The notes under the pieces were generated by a model. That model made no database searches. It worked only from the letters and a program-made list of their open reading frames with translations, and had not been told where the DNA came from. 64,000 nucleotides of DNA. It comes from Contendibacter sp031732755. Its GTDB lineage: Bacteria > Pseudomonadota > Gammaproteobacteria > Competibacterales > Competibacteraceae. Below are positions 1 through 7,056 of this stretch, piece by piece. The stretch's first letter is position 1; the number at the start of each line of letters is the position of its first letter. The DNA lies in the NCBI GenBank assembly GCA_031732755.1, contig JAVMKI010000078.1, forward strand, positions 1 to 64,000, written 5' to 3'. The position numbers and the translations under genes are program-made.

Positions 1-234
1 ATGTCAAACTGCTACTGTCTCCCCGGCAGAGCCGGGGGTTTTCTCTGGATAATAAGGACTCGGACCGGCAGACCCTACGCATCCACGGCCAAGTGGATCT
101 TGGTGTTGCGCTCCCGTTGGTGCGGCTCATGTCCTGATTGCCACCCTTGGCTCCGGTGGCATGCCGGTGAACCTTGCAGTGGCTGGCATCGATCATCAGC
201 CATTCGTAATCTGGTTCGTCGATTAGAATGTCTA
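1..234 (-). pseudogene. IS5-family transposase, C-terminal fragment
   Basis: The continuation of the fragment at 1461-1718. Reading leftwards from 234 gives DILIDEPDYEWLMIDASH, then the HATGAKGGNQDMSRT stretch, which matches the catalytic-Asp region of IS5 transposases. One base is missing after DMSRT, and the next frame gives NTKIHLAVDA, then TAG, then GLPVRV. Similarity fades below about position 55. The terminator-like hairpin at 21-42 may belong to the DNA beyond the remnant. Confidence 0.8.
21..42 (+). terminator. Terminator-like hairpin at the window edge
   Basis: A 7-bp GC stem (CCCCGGC, loop AGA, GCCGGGG) is followed by GTTTTC on the plus strand. It resembles an intrinsic terminator for a plus-strand gene left of the window, but that gene is not visible. 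Confidence 0.4.
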
Positions 235-257
235 GTGTTCCACCCGATCTAAGTTGA
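235..257 (+). repeat. IS630 left terminal inverted repeat
   Basis: Begins GTGTTCCACCCGATCT immediately after TA. It matches the reverse complement of 1438-1460 at 17 of 23 positions. Confidence 0.85.
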
Positions 258-313
258 CTTCAATTAACGCAAGGGTTTTCCTGTGAGGGTAACCCCCGAC
301 CTGGAGTCCGATC

Positions 314-1455
314 ATGCCGCTACCCAAATACATCGTCCACCTGACCGCCGAGGAACGCGTCGAACTGGACGACCTGATCCGCACCGGGAAGCGGGCGGCA
401 TCGGTGCTAATCCACGCCCGCGTTTTGCTCAAGGCCGACGCCGGCGCGGCTGGGCCGGGCTGGGACGACGACCGAATCGCCGAGGCGGTGGAGTGTGGAG
501 CGTCCACGGTGTACCGGGTGCGTTGGGCCTTCGTGGAGGAAGGACTCCCGGCGGCGCTGTTCCGCAAGAAACCCACTGGCCGGCAATATCGTAAGTTGGA
601 CGGCGCTCAGGAGGCGCGATTGATCGCGCTGGCCTGTGGCGCACCGCCTGACGGGCGGGCGACTTGGACCTTGCGGCTGTTGGCCGACCGGCTGATCGAG
701 CTGGACGTGGTCGAGGCGATCAGTCCGGAATGCGTCCGCATGACGCTCAAAAAAACGCACTCAAGCCATGGCTGCGCCAACAGTGGGTGATTCCGCCGCA
801 GGCCAATGCCGAGTTCGTGTGTGCCATGGAAGACGTGCTGGAAGTCTACACCCGGCCCCACGATCCGGCCCGGCCGGTGGTATGCCTGGACGAACTCAGC
901 AAGCAACTGGTGGCCGAGACCCGACCGCCGGTGCCGGTTGCACCCGGCCAGCCCGCGCGGGTGGATTACGAATACGAACGCCGGGGGACCGCCAATTTGT
1001 TTCTGACCTGTGAACCCTTGACCGGGCAACGTCACGCGACGGTCACTGAACGGCGCACGGCGGTGGATTTTGCCCAGGTGATCCGCAACCTGCTGGAGGT
1101 ACGCTATCCCCATGCCGAAACAATGATCCTGGTGATGGACAACTTGAACACCCATAAACCCGCCGCCCTGTACGAGGCGTTCGAACCGGCCCTGGCGCGC
1201 GCACTCCTCGAACGTCTGGAGATTCATCACACCCCCAAGCATGGGAGTTGGTTGAACATGGCCGAGATCGAACTCAGCGTCCTGAGCCGGCAGTGCTTGA
1301 ACCGCCGTATCCCGGACGCCGCCACCTTGGCCCGAGAGCTCACATCCTGGCAACAGACCCGTAACGCCGATCCTCGGCCGGTGAATTGGCGCTTCACCAC
1401 CACAGATGCTCGTATCAAGCTCAAGCGCCTCTATCCATCAATTCAAAACGGGTGA
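314..1455 (+). CDS. IS630-family DDE transposase, two frames joined by a -1 shift
   Basis: Frame one (314-790) carries the N-terminal helix-turn-helix: LTAEERVELDDLI, a second HTH near DDRIAEAVECGASTVYRV, and TLRLLADRLIEL. Frame two carries the catalytic domain, with Asp in VCLDE, Asp in VMDNLNTH and Glu in NMAEIE. The frames overlap at a run of seven A (749-755). A -1 shift there gives TLKK-NALKPWLRQQW, the normal family sequence at this point, and a product of about 380 residues, the usual length. This could be programmed slippage, as in several IS families, or a recent one-base indel. All three DDE residues are present. Confidence 0.85.
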
Positions 1456-1460
1456 AGCAC
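1438..1460 (-). repeat. IS630 right terminal inverted repeat
   Basis: Read inward on the minus strand it begins GTGCTTCACCCGTTTTG, pairing with the left repeat at 235-257. TA follows at 1461-1462. Confidence 0.85.
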
Positions 1461-1718
1461 TAGCAGCTTTTCCCAAATACCCTTATCCCGCCAGTGAATG
1501 AAACGACGGTGGGTGTTGCTCCAACCGCCATAATCCGGCGGTAAGTCTCACCACAGCGCGCCCGTTCGCAATATCCAGAACACCGCATTGATAAACAATC
1601 GATTATCTCTAGCGATGCCGCCCAAGACGCCCACGCGCCCCGGTAGATGCGGCTCCAGCAAGGCCCAGGCTTCATCTGAAATGTCGTGACGGCGATGGGT
1701 AGGAACCGCGCGCTTCAT
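1461..1718 (-). pseudogene. IS5-family transposase, N-terminal fragment
   Basis: Reading from the ATG at 1718, preceded by a good ribosome site (AGGAGGAAG), gives MKRAVPTHRRHDISDEAWALL followed by the usual family order (LPGR, then NRLFINAVFWILRTG). An in-frame TGA at about 1538-1540 sits where the family has Arg in the PWRDLPP motif (here LW*DLPP). The frame reopens with PPDYGGWSNTHRRF and runs to the TA at 1461-1462, where the IS630 element begins. It is a non-functional remnant. Confidence 0.85.
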
Positions 1719-1754
1719 GGGGCTTCCTCCTTTGAGCCCCTCATATCTTGAATC

Positions 1755-1786
1755 TCATGACTACACTATCTCATGATTACACTATC
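1755..1786. repeat. Two tandem 16-bp copies at the IS5/coaX boundary
   Basis: Two adjacent 16-bp units (TCATGACTACACTATC and TCATGATTACACTATC) differ at one base. They lie where the IS5 remnant meets the 3' end of coaX and include its stop codon. One copy probably belongs to the IS terminal repeat. The other may be target or end-derived sequence. Confidence 0.6.
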
Positions 1787-2527
1787 TAGCGTGTCCGCTT
1801 GAGCAATGGCCCGCAACCCGGAGAAGATCAAGTCCGGCTCCAGCCGGTATTGGCCTTGTAGCCAAGGCAGAACCACATCGGCGCCACCACCAGTCAACAG
1901 CCGCACGCCGGGTCCGTGACTGGCGATCATCCGGTCGGTAATTCCGTCGATAGCCGAAGCCACCGCATACAGTGCTCCGCCCCAGACGCAGTCACGCGTG
2001 CTCTGACCGAACAGGCGTGCTTCTCCTGTTTCTGGCGGAATCCGCCGGGTTTCCCGATAAAGCGCCTCACGCATCAGTCGCATTCCCGGCACGATCACTC
2101 CACCCAGATGTTGGCCGTTGGCCGCTAGCGCATCAACCGTCACTGCTGTGCCACAATCCACCACATAACAAGTATATGGCCCAAGCAGGGCTCGCGCCGC
2201 GATCATGGCGACCCATCGATCCGCACCCATCCGCTCCGGTTCCACGTAGGAATTGCGGATGCCACAGGCTACCGCGGTTGAAGTCACGAATTCCGCTTCC
2301 AAGGTCCAGGTTTGCCGAATCCACTCCGTCAATCCCGTCTGCGCTTCAACCCCGGCCACGCTGACGATCACCACACGGGTTGGGCGCGCTAATCCCGCCC
2401 ACAGCCGAGCCGCCAGCTCGACCCAACTCTCTTCGCCGTACGCGGCCCGACCACGCCCCTGGAACTCGCCCCGTTCGCAACTCACCCATTTGATTCGGCT
2501 GTTGCCGACATCCGCCAGCAGAATCAT
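1766..2527 (-). CDS. coaX: Type III pantothenate kinase
   Basis: Phosphorylates pantothenate, the first step of coenzyme A synthesis, in the cytoplasm. The ASKHA fold shows in the N-terminal phosphate motif ADVGNSRIKW and in DCGTAVTVD, with ERMGADRWVAMIAAR between them. The start at ATG 2527 gives 253 residues, a normal length. The ATG overlaps the birA stop as ATGA, so the two genes are translationally coupled, an arrangement known in many gammaproteobacteria. The last residues (LDSVIMR) run into the 16-bp repeat at the IS boundary, so the native C-terminus may have been altered by the insertion. The conserved core is intact. Confidence 0.93.
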   Translation of the reverse strand: MILLADVGNSRIKWVSCERGEFQGRGRAAYGEESWVELAARLWAGLARPTRVVIVSVAGVEAQTGLTEWIRQTWTLEAEFVTSTAVACGIRNSYVEPERMGADRWVAMIAARALLGPYTCYVVDCGTAVTVDALAANGQHLGGVIVPGMRLMREALYRETRRIPPETGEARLFGQSTRDCVWGGALYAVASAIDGITDRMIASHGPGVRLLTGGGADVVLPWLQGQYRLEPDLIFSGLRAIAQADTLDSVIMR

Positions 2528-3345
2528 GCTTCCAGCCTCAGACTGATTTCTCCACCGACGCAATACCTTAGATATCCATTATCGGTCTCCAGCACCAGCG
2601 CGCCGGTCGGATCCACGCCCCGGGCGATGCCGGTCAAGGTGGTGTGGGGCAGTATCAAGCGCACTCGCCGTCCCGCCACTCCGTCAAAACTTGCCCACTC
2701 GGTGGCCAAATCCGCGAAGCCGCCCTGTTGGAATCGGACGAAGGTTTCAATCAACTCGCTGATCAGCAGCGCGGCCAGCCGGTTGCGGGACAGTCGCCTC
2801 ACGCCCAAGATTTCCCGCAGGTCCACCCAGGGCTGGTCAATCGCCGTCGCCGCCGTGGCCGGCAGCGCCACGTTCAACCCAACGCCGGCGACCACGAAAG
2901 AAGCGTTGGGACCGCCGCCGGATTCGAGCAGGATGCCACCCAACTTGCGCCCGTGCCACCACACATCGTTGGGCCACTTCAAGCCGACTTCCGCCACGCC
3001 AAAATTGCGCAGGGCGCGGGCCACGGCGATACCGGTCGCCAAGCTGAGTCCGTTCAGCGCCGCCACCGACAGGGGAAAACGCCACAGCAACGAACCTGCC
3101 AGGCTGGCGGCGAACGGCGACAGCCAGGACCGTCCCAGCCGACCCCGCCCAGCCTGTTGCTGTTCGGTCAAACAAACCGCGCCGCTTGGCCAGTCCTCGC
3201 CAACCTTGGCCAGCAAATAATCGTTGGTGGAATCCAGCACGGGATGCATGTCCAGCCGGCTGAGCCAAAGACGGGCTGTCTCGGTTAATCCCGTCAGGAT
3301 GCGCTCCTGATCCAGCAGTTCCAACTCAGCATTGGCGTCGTTCAA
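2524..3345 (-). CDS. birA: Biotin--[acetyl-CoA-carboxylase] ligase, monofunctional
   Basis: Attaches biotin to the carboxyl-carrier protein. The biotinyl-AMP loop GRGRLGRSW, the catalytic KWPNDVWWHGRKLGGIL and a C-terminal SH3-like part are visible. An upstream ATG at 3540 is open in this frame, but that extension overlaps the small membrane gene at 3426-3527 and the terminator at 3366-3403. The likely start is TTG 3345, 8 bases after GGGAGG, giving 273 residues. That leaves no room for the N-terminal winged helix of E. coli BirA, so this is probably a ligase without repressor function. It is coupled to coaX by ATGA. Confidence 0.88.
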   Translation of the reverse strand: MNDANAELELLDQERILTGLTETARLWLSRLDMHPVLDSTNDYLLAKVGEDWPSGAVCLTEQQQAGRGRLGRSWLSPFAASLAGSLLWRFPLSVAALNGLSLATGIAVARALRNFGVAEVGLKWPNDVWWHGRKLGGILLESGGGPNASFVVAGVGLNVALPATAATAIDQPWVDLREILGVRRLSRNRLAALLISELIETFVRFQQGGFADLATEWASFDGVAGRRVRLILPHTTLTGIARGVDPTGALVLETDNGYLRYCVGGEISLRLEA

Positions 3346-3365
3346 GGCATTGACCTCCCGGCAGC

Positions 3366-3403
3366 AACAAAAACCGCCTTTCCCCTCGCGGAGAAAGGCG
3401 GTT
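3366..3403 (-). terminator. Rho-independent terminator after the cco assembly operon
   Basis: An 11-bp stem (AACCGCCTTTC pairing with GAAAGGCGGTT) with a 10-base loop is followed on the minus strand by TTTTTG. It lies 22 bases after the stop of the 33-codon gene and before the birA start, so it separates the cco operon from birA-coaX. Confidence 0.88.
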
Positions 3404-3425
3404 CGCGGGGATTTCGTGGCTTGCG

Positions 3426-3527
3426 TTAAAACAGGTTGCCCCACGGCACAACCGACAGGAAGCTGAGCCACGAAGCGATAATCAAGAGCAGGATGATGAC
3501 GAGCGGGAAATTCTGGAAGGTGAACAT
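3426..3527 (-). CDS. 33-residue single-span membrane peptide, last gene of the ccoGHIS operon
   Basis: ATG 3527 follows GGAG at a normal distance. The product starts MFTFQNFPLVIILLLIIASW and ends SVVPWGNLF, with one hydrophobic helix over residues 8-26. It begins 46 bases after the ccoS stop and is followed directly by a strong terminator, which supports a real cistron. I do not recognise it. Small single-helix subunits such as CcoM of Pseudomonas stutzeri cbb3 oxidase are known, so a small oxidase subunit or assembly partner is plausible (inference). It is not evidently homologous to CcoQ, which is at 9675-9923. Confidence 0.7.
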   Translation of the reverse strand: MFTFQNFPLVIILLLIIASWLSFLSVVPWGNLF

Positions 3528-3573
3528 CGGGTTTCTCCACATGGCTTATGGTGAAAATATTAAATGATTTCCT

Positions 3574-3771
3574 TTATTCACTCAAGGATTTATCCTTTTC
3601 AACCTCGGCGCGATAGCGGGGGATGAGCGGGTCGTCGTCGTCCATCAGAATGCGGTGGGCCGGTCCTTCCAAATCGTCGAACTGTCCGGTCCGCACCGCC
3701 CACAGAAACGCCCATAACGCCACGCCCACTACCCCCAGGGCCATCGGAATCAGCAGGTATAAAATCCGCAT
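3574..3771 (-). CDS. ccoS: cbb3-type oxidase assembly protein CcoS
   Basis: 65 residues, the usual size. One N-terminal helix (LYLLIPMALGVVGVALWAFLWAV) is followed by the family signature RTGQFDDLEGPAHRILMDDD. CcoS is needed to insert heme b and copper into the catalytic subunit CcoN. It starts 18 bases after ccoI in the ccoG-H-I-S order. Confidence 0.95.
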   Translation of the reverse strand: MRILYLLIPMALGVVGVALWAFLWAVRTGQFDDLEGPAHRILMDDDDPLIPRYRAEVEKDKSLSE

Positions 3772-3789
3772 GGCGATGATCTCCGCTAC

Positions 3790-6252
3790 TTACAATCGCC
3801 GCAACCGCAGTGCGTTGACTACCACCAGGAGCGAACTGCACGACATGCCGATGGCCGACATCCAGGGCGTCAGCCAACCGCCCGCCGCCAGCGGCAAGGC
3901 CAGCAGATTATAACCAATCGCCCAGGCGAAATTCTCACGCATGATGGCCAGGGTGCGCCGGGCCATGTCCACACCGCCAACCAGGTGTTCGAGCTTTTCC
4001 GACAACAGGATCATATCGGCTGTGGCATGGGCCAGTTGTGTCCCGCTGCCCATTGCCAGCGACACTTGAGCCGCTGCCAACACCGGTGCATCGTTGACCC
4101 CGTCGCCGACCATCGCCACCACCGCGCCTTGGCGTTGCAATTCCCGTAATCGATCCAGTTTATCTTGAGGCGACAGTCCACCGGTGGCCATGGCGATCCC
4201 AGCCTCGCGGGCAATATGGGCCACGGCATCGGGCCGGTCGCCGCTGAGCAACTCGACGGTCAGACCACGGGCTTGCAACGCTTGCACAGCCGCCGCCGCG
4301 CCAGGACGTAGAGTATCGGTCAACTGAAACCAGGCCAGCAGCCCGGTTTCATCGCCTAGCACGACCCAGGTGCTCGCGGCATCGAAATCATCGCGTTCGG
4401 AAACCACCGCGCCACTGAGTTCGGCTACGAACTCCAGCCGCCCGACACGATAACGCCGCCCCTCGATCCAACCCTCGATGCCGCTACCCGGCGTATTACG
4501 CACCGCCGTTGCCACTGGAACCGACTCGCCCGCCGCCTCGGCCAGGGCGCGACCGACCGGGTGCTCGGACCCGCGCTCCAGCGCCGCCGCCAGCGCCAGG
4601 GCGCGCCGTGCCTCCAGTCCATCGACCATTTCCACCACCGCCACTTGGGGCCGGCCAAAAGTCAGTGTGCCCGTTTTATCGAAAATGATGTGGGTAGTCC
4701 GCGCCAGGGTTTCCAGGGTATGACCGCGCGTGGTCAACAACCCCAGCCGGGTCAGCGCGCCGGTCGCCGCGACAATCGCCGTCGGCGTGGCCAGTGACAG
4801 CGCGCAAGGACAGGTGACGACCAGCACCGACAGGGTAACGCGGAAGGCGGTGTCGAAATCGCTCAGTGACCACCAGGCCGCCAGCACCACCGCCGCCACC
4901 GCCAGCAGCGCGGCCACGAACCAGCCAGCAATACGGTCGGCCAGCAGCGCCAGACGTGGCTTTTCACTCTGGGCGCGATCCAACAGGCGGGAGATCGCCG
5001 ACAACACGGTGTCGGCGCCAACCTTCTCCACCCGCATCACCAGCGGGCTTTCGATGTTCACCGCCCCGCCGATCAGCGCCTCGCCGAGTTGCCGGGGCAG
5101 TGGCAGGCTTTCGCCGGTCAGCAGTGACTCGTCCACGCTGCTCGCCCCCTCGATGATACAGCCATCGGCGGGGATGGTCTCGCCGGGCCGCACCAGCACC
5201 CGGTCGCCGGGCGCCAGTTCGGCGATGGCGATGATTTCCTCTTCACCCGCCGCGCTCAGGCGAGTCGCGGTCGCCGGCAACATCCGCACCAGCGCCTCGG
5301 AGATTTGCGCGGCCCGATGCCGGGCGGCCATCTCCAGGAAACGGCCGGTCAGCAGGAAGAACACGAACATCGTCACGGAGTCGTAATAGACTTCACCCCC
5401 GCCCTTCCAGGTGTGCCAGACGCTGGCGATGAAGGCGGCGAGAATCGCCAGCGACACCGGGACATCCATGCCCGGTTGCCGGCGGCGCAGGTCGCGCCAC
5501 GCACCGCTGTAAAAAGATTGCGCGGAGTAGGTTACGACCGGCACGGCCAGGATCAGGCAAACCCAGCGCAGGAACTCGCGGATCCAGTTCTCCATGCCCT
5601 GAAAGTCGCCGACGTACAGGCCAACCGCCAGCATCATCACCTGCATCGAACCCAGTCCCGCCACCGCCAGCCGGCGCAAAGCCACGGCGCGTTCGCGCTT
5701 CTGCAAGGCTTCCTGGCGATTGGGGTCAAAGGGATGGGCGATGTAGCCGATGGCGGCGATGGCGGCCAGGATGTCGCTAAGCTTGATCTGGCGTTCGTCC
5801 CAGCGCAAGCGGGCGCGGTGGGTGGAGTAATTCACCCGAAATTCCAGCACTCCCGGCAGACGGTTGACGTGGCGTTCGTTGAGCCAGACGCAAGCGGCAC
5901 AGACGATGCCTTCCAAGATCAGCGCGGCCTCGCGAACGTGCTCGCCCTCGGCGCGGACGAAGCTTTTCTGTAAATCCGGTCGGTCGTACAACGCCAGCCC
6001 CCGGAGTTGCTCCGGGATTAAATCCTCCGCCCGCCGCGACGGCGCGGTGCGATGGTGGTAAAAATCGGTCAGTCCGGCGGCGACGATGGCTTCGGCCACC
6101 GCTTCGCAGCCATGGCAGCACATCGGCTGGCGCTGGCCATCGATGACCGCCGCGTAATGCGTTCCCGGCGGAATCGGCAGACCGCAGTGAAAACAGGAGC
6201 TTTCCGCCGCGGCGGAGAGGTTGGAGACGAGGGATTCGGCGGGAGCGGACAT
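3790..6252 (-). CDS. ccoI: Copper-translocating P-type ATPase of cbb3 oxidase assembly
   Basis: 820 residues. It supplies copper for the heme-copper centre of CcoN (FixI/CcoI family). An N-terminal Cys cluster (CFHC and CCHGC) precedes a heavy-metal domain with CAAC. The P1B transport motif CPC is at 481-483, the phosphorylation site DKTGT starts at Asp525, and GDGVNDAPVL closes the ATP-binding domain. Eight membrane spans are expected for the class. It lies between ccoH and ccoS with short gaps. Confidence 0.96.
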   Translation of the reverse strand: MSAPAESLVSNLSAAAESSCFHCGLPIPPGTHYAAVIDGQRQPMCCHGCEAVAEAIVAAGLTDFYHHRTAPSRRAEDLIPEQLRGLALYDRPDLQKSFVRAEGEHVREAALILEGIVCAACVWLNERHVNRLPGVLEFRVNYSTHRARLRWDERQIKLSDILAAIAAIGYIAHPFDPNRQEALQKRERAVALRRLAVAGLGSMQVMMLAVGLYVGDFQGMENWIREFLRWVCLILAVPVVTYSAQSFYSGAWRDLRRRQPGMDVPVSLAILAAFIASVWHTWKGGGEVYYDSVTMFVFFLLTGRFLEMAARHRAAQISEALVRMLPATATRLSAAGEEEIIAIAELAPGDRVLVRPGETIPADGCIIEGASSVDESLLTGESLPLPRQLGEALIGGAVNIESPLVMRVEKVGADTVLSAISRLLDRAQSEKPRLALLADRIAGWFVAALLAVAAVVLAAWWSLSDFDTAFRVTLSVLVVTCPCALSLATPTAIVAATGALTRLGLLTTRGHTLETLARTTHIIFDKTGTLTFGRPQVAVVEMVDGLEARRALALAAALERGSEHPVGRALAEAAGESVPVATAVRNTPGSGIEGWIEGRRYRVGRLEFVAELSGAVVSERDDFDAASTWVVLGDETGLLAWFQLTDTLRPGAAAAVQALQARGLTVELLSGDRPDAVAHIAREAGIAMATGGLSPQDKLDRLRELQRQGAVVAMVGDGVNDAPVLAAAQVSLAMGSGTQLAHATADMILLSEKLEHLVGGVDMARRTLAIMRENFAWAIGYNLLALPLAAGGWLTPWMSAIGMSCSSLLVVVNALRLRRL

Positions 6253-6261
6253 CGGCGCTAG

Positions 6262-7056
6262 TTATCGGCCCGCAACCTGGGTATTAGCACGAATCTCGTG
6301 CAACTCATCGCCCTGGCGGATTTGCAGCACCAGATTCCATACGCCGGCGGCAGGTAGCTTCAATGTCGCTTCGTAGACTCCCGGCTCCCGTTCGGTCAAC
6401 TCGAACGCGACATCCAACGCGCTGCCGGAAGGCCGAAGAAACTGCCCGGTCACGGTCGCGCCAGCCAGCGGTTCGCCCGCGCGGGTTCGCGCGGCCACCC
6501 GAAACACGGCCGGCTCACCCACCACGGGTTCGGTTAACCAACCCTTTTGGATTTGCCAGCCCCGCTGGCGCTGGCGTTCCACCTGTTGCAAATACTGGTT
6601 ATACAGCGCTTCCTTCTTCTGAAAATCGTGTGAGATCACGCCGGGGAATATCGAGGTAATCTCGCGCTTGCTATCCGCTGTGGGCAACAGCCAACGCTCT
6701 AACACCGGAGGCAACCCGCGTTCGGCGACCACAACGAACGCCGCGCCCAGCACCACCACCACGATGAAAAATCCCGCGATCAGCGCCGGCCCCCAATGCA
6801 ATCCCTGGCCGCGCGCGCGCGCGCCGAGCAGCATTCCGCAAACCAGCGACGTTAGCAGATAAACCGCCAGATACAGGGCGAACACGTCGCCGCCCGGCCA
6901 GCGCAGGATGCCATACGGCACATAGAAGCCGAGGGTGATCAGCGCCACCGTGGCGGCGGCCTGCTTGGCGCTGGTGCGCGCGAAGCGGACCAGCGCCAGA
7001 TTGGCGAGAAAAATCGCGCCGACGCCGAGCGCGAGGCTGAGCAACAGATCGGTCAT
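6262..7056 (-). CDS. ccoH: FixH/CcoH-like protein with extra N-terminal membrane helices
   Basis: 264 residues. The C-terminal half has the FixH pattern: a short segment around HDFQKKEALYNQYLQQV, then a beta-rich domain (GEPAVFRVAARTRAGEPL, then GVYEATLKLPAAGVWNLVLQI). CcoH stays with cbb3 oxidase during assembly. The first 110 or so residues add about four hydrophobic helices, whereas ordinary FixH has one. The start codon overlaps the ccoG stop by one base (TGATG). The ccoH role is inferred from that domain and the position between ccoG and ccoI. Confidence 0.82.
   Translation of the reverse strand: MTDLLLSLALGVGAIFLANLALVRFARTSAKQAAATVALITLGFYVPYGILRWPGGDVFALYLAVYLLTSLVCGMLLGARARGQGLHWGPALIAGFFIVVVVLGAAFVVVAERGLPPVLERWLLPTADSKREITSIFPGVISHDFQKKEALYNQYLQQVERQRQRGWQIQKGWLTEPVVGEPAVFRVAARTRAGEPLAGATVTGQFLRPSGSALDVAFELTEREPGVYEATLKLPAAGVWNLVLQIRQGDELHEIRANTQVAGR

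Larger units (their letters stand above)
235..1460 (+). mobile_element. IS630-family insertion sequence, 1226 bp
   Basis: The element is bounded by imperfect 23-bp terminal inverted repeats and by TA on both sides (233-234 and 1461-1462), the duplication typical of the IS630/Tc1-mariner superfamily. It carries a single transposase in two overlapping frames. The boundaries are well supported because removing the element with one TA rejoins the interrupted IS5 transposase in frame. Confidence 0.9.
1..1786 (-). mobile_element. Decayed IS5-family element, split by an IS630 insertion
   Basis: Two minus-strand pieces of one IS5-family (DUF4096/DDE) transposase flank the IS630 element at 235-1460. 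The N-terminal half is at 1461-1718 and the C-terminal half at 1-234. Removing 235-1460 plus one TA copy restores a continuous reading across the junction (IWEKLL-DILIDEPDYEWLMIDASH), which is the normal family order. The gene is dead: it has an in-frame TGA in the N-terminal half and a lost base plus a TAG in the C-terminal half. The right boundary near 1770-1786 is inferred from the repeat there. The left end is either lost or lies near position 50, where similarity to the transposase stops. Confidence 0.8.

Noticed and set aside
3346..3540. N-terminal extension of birA
   Set aside because: The stretch holds the 33-residue membrane gene in another frame and a terminator; the extension resembles no BirA DNA-binding domain.
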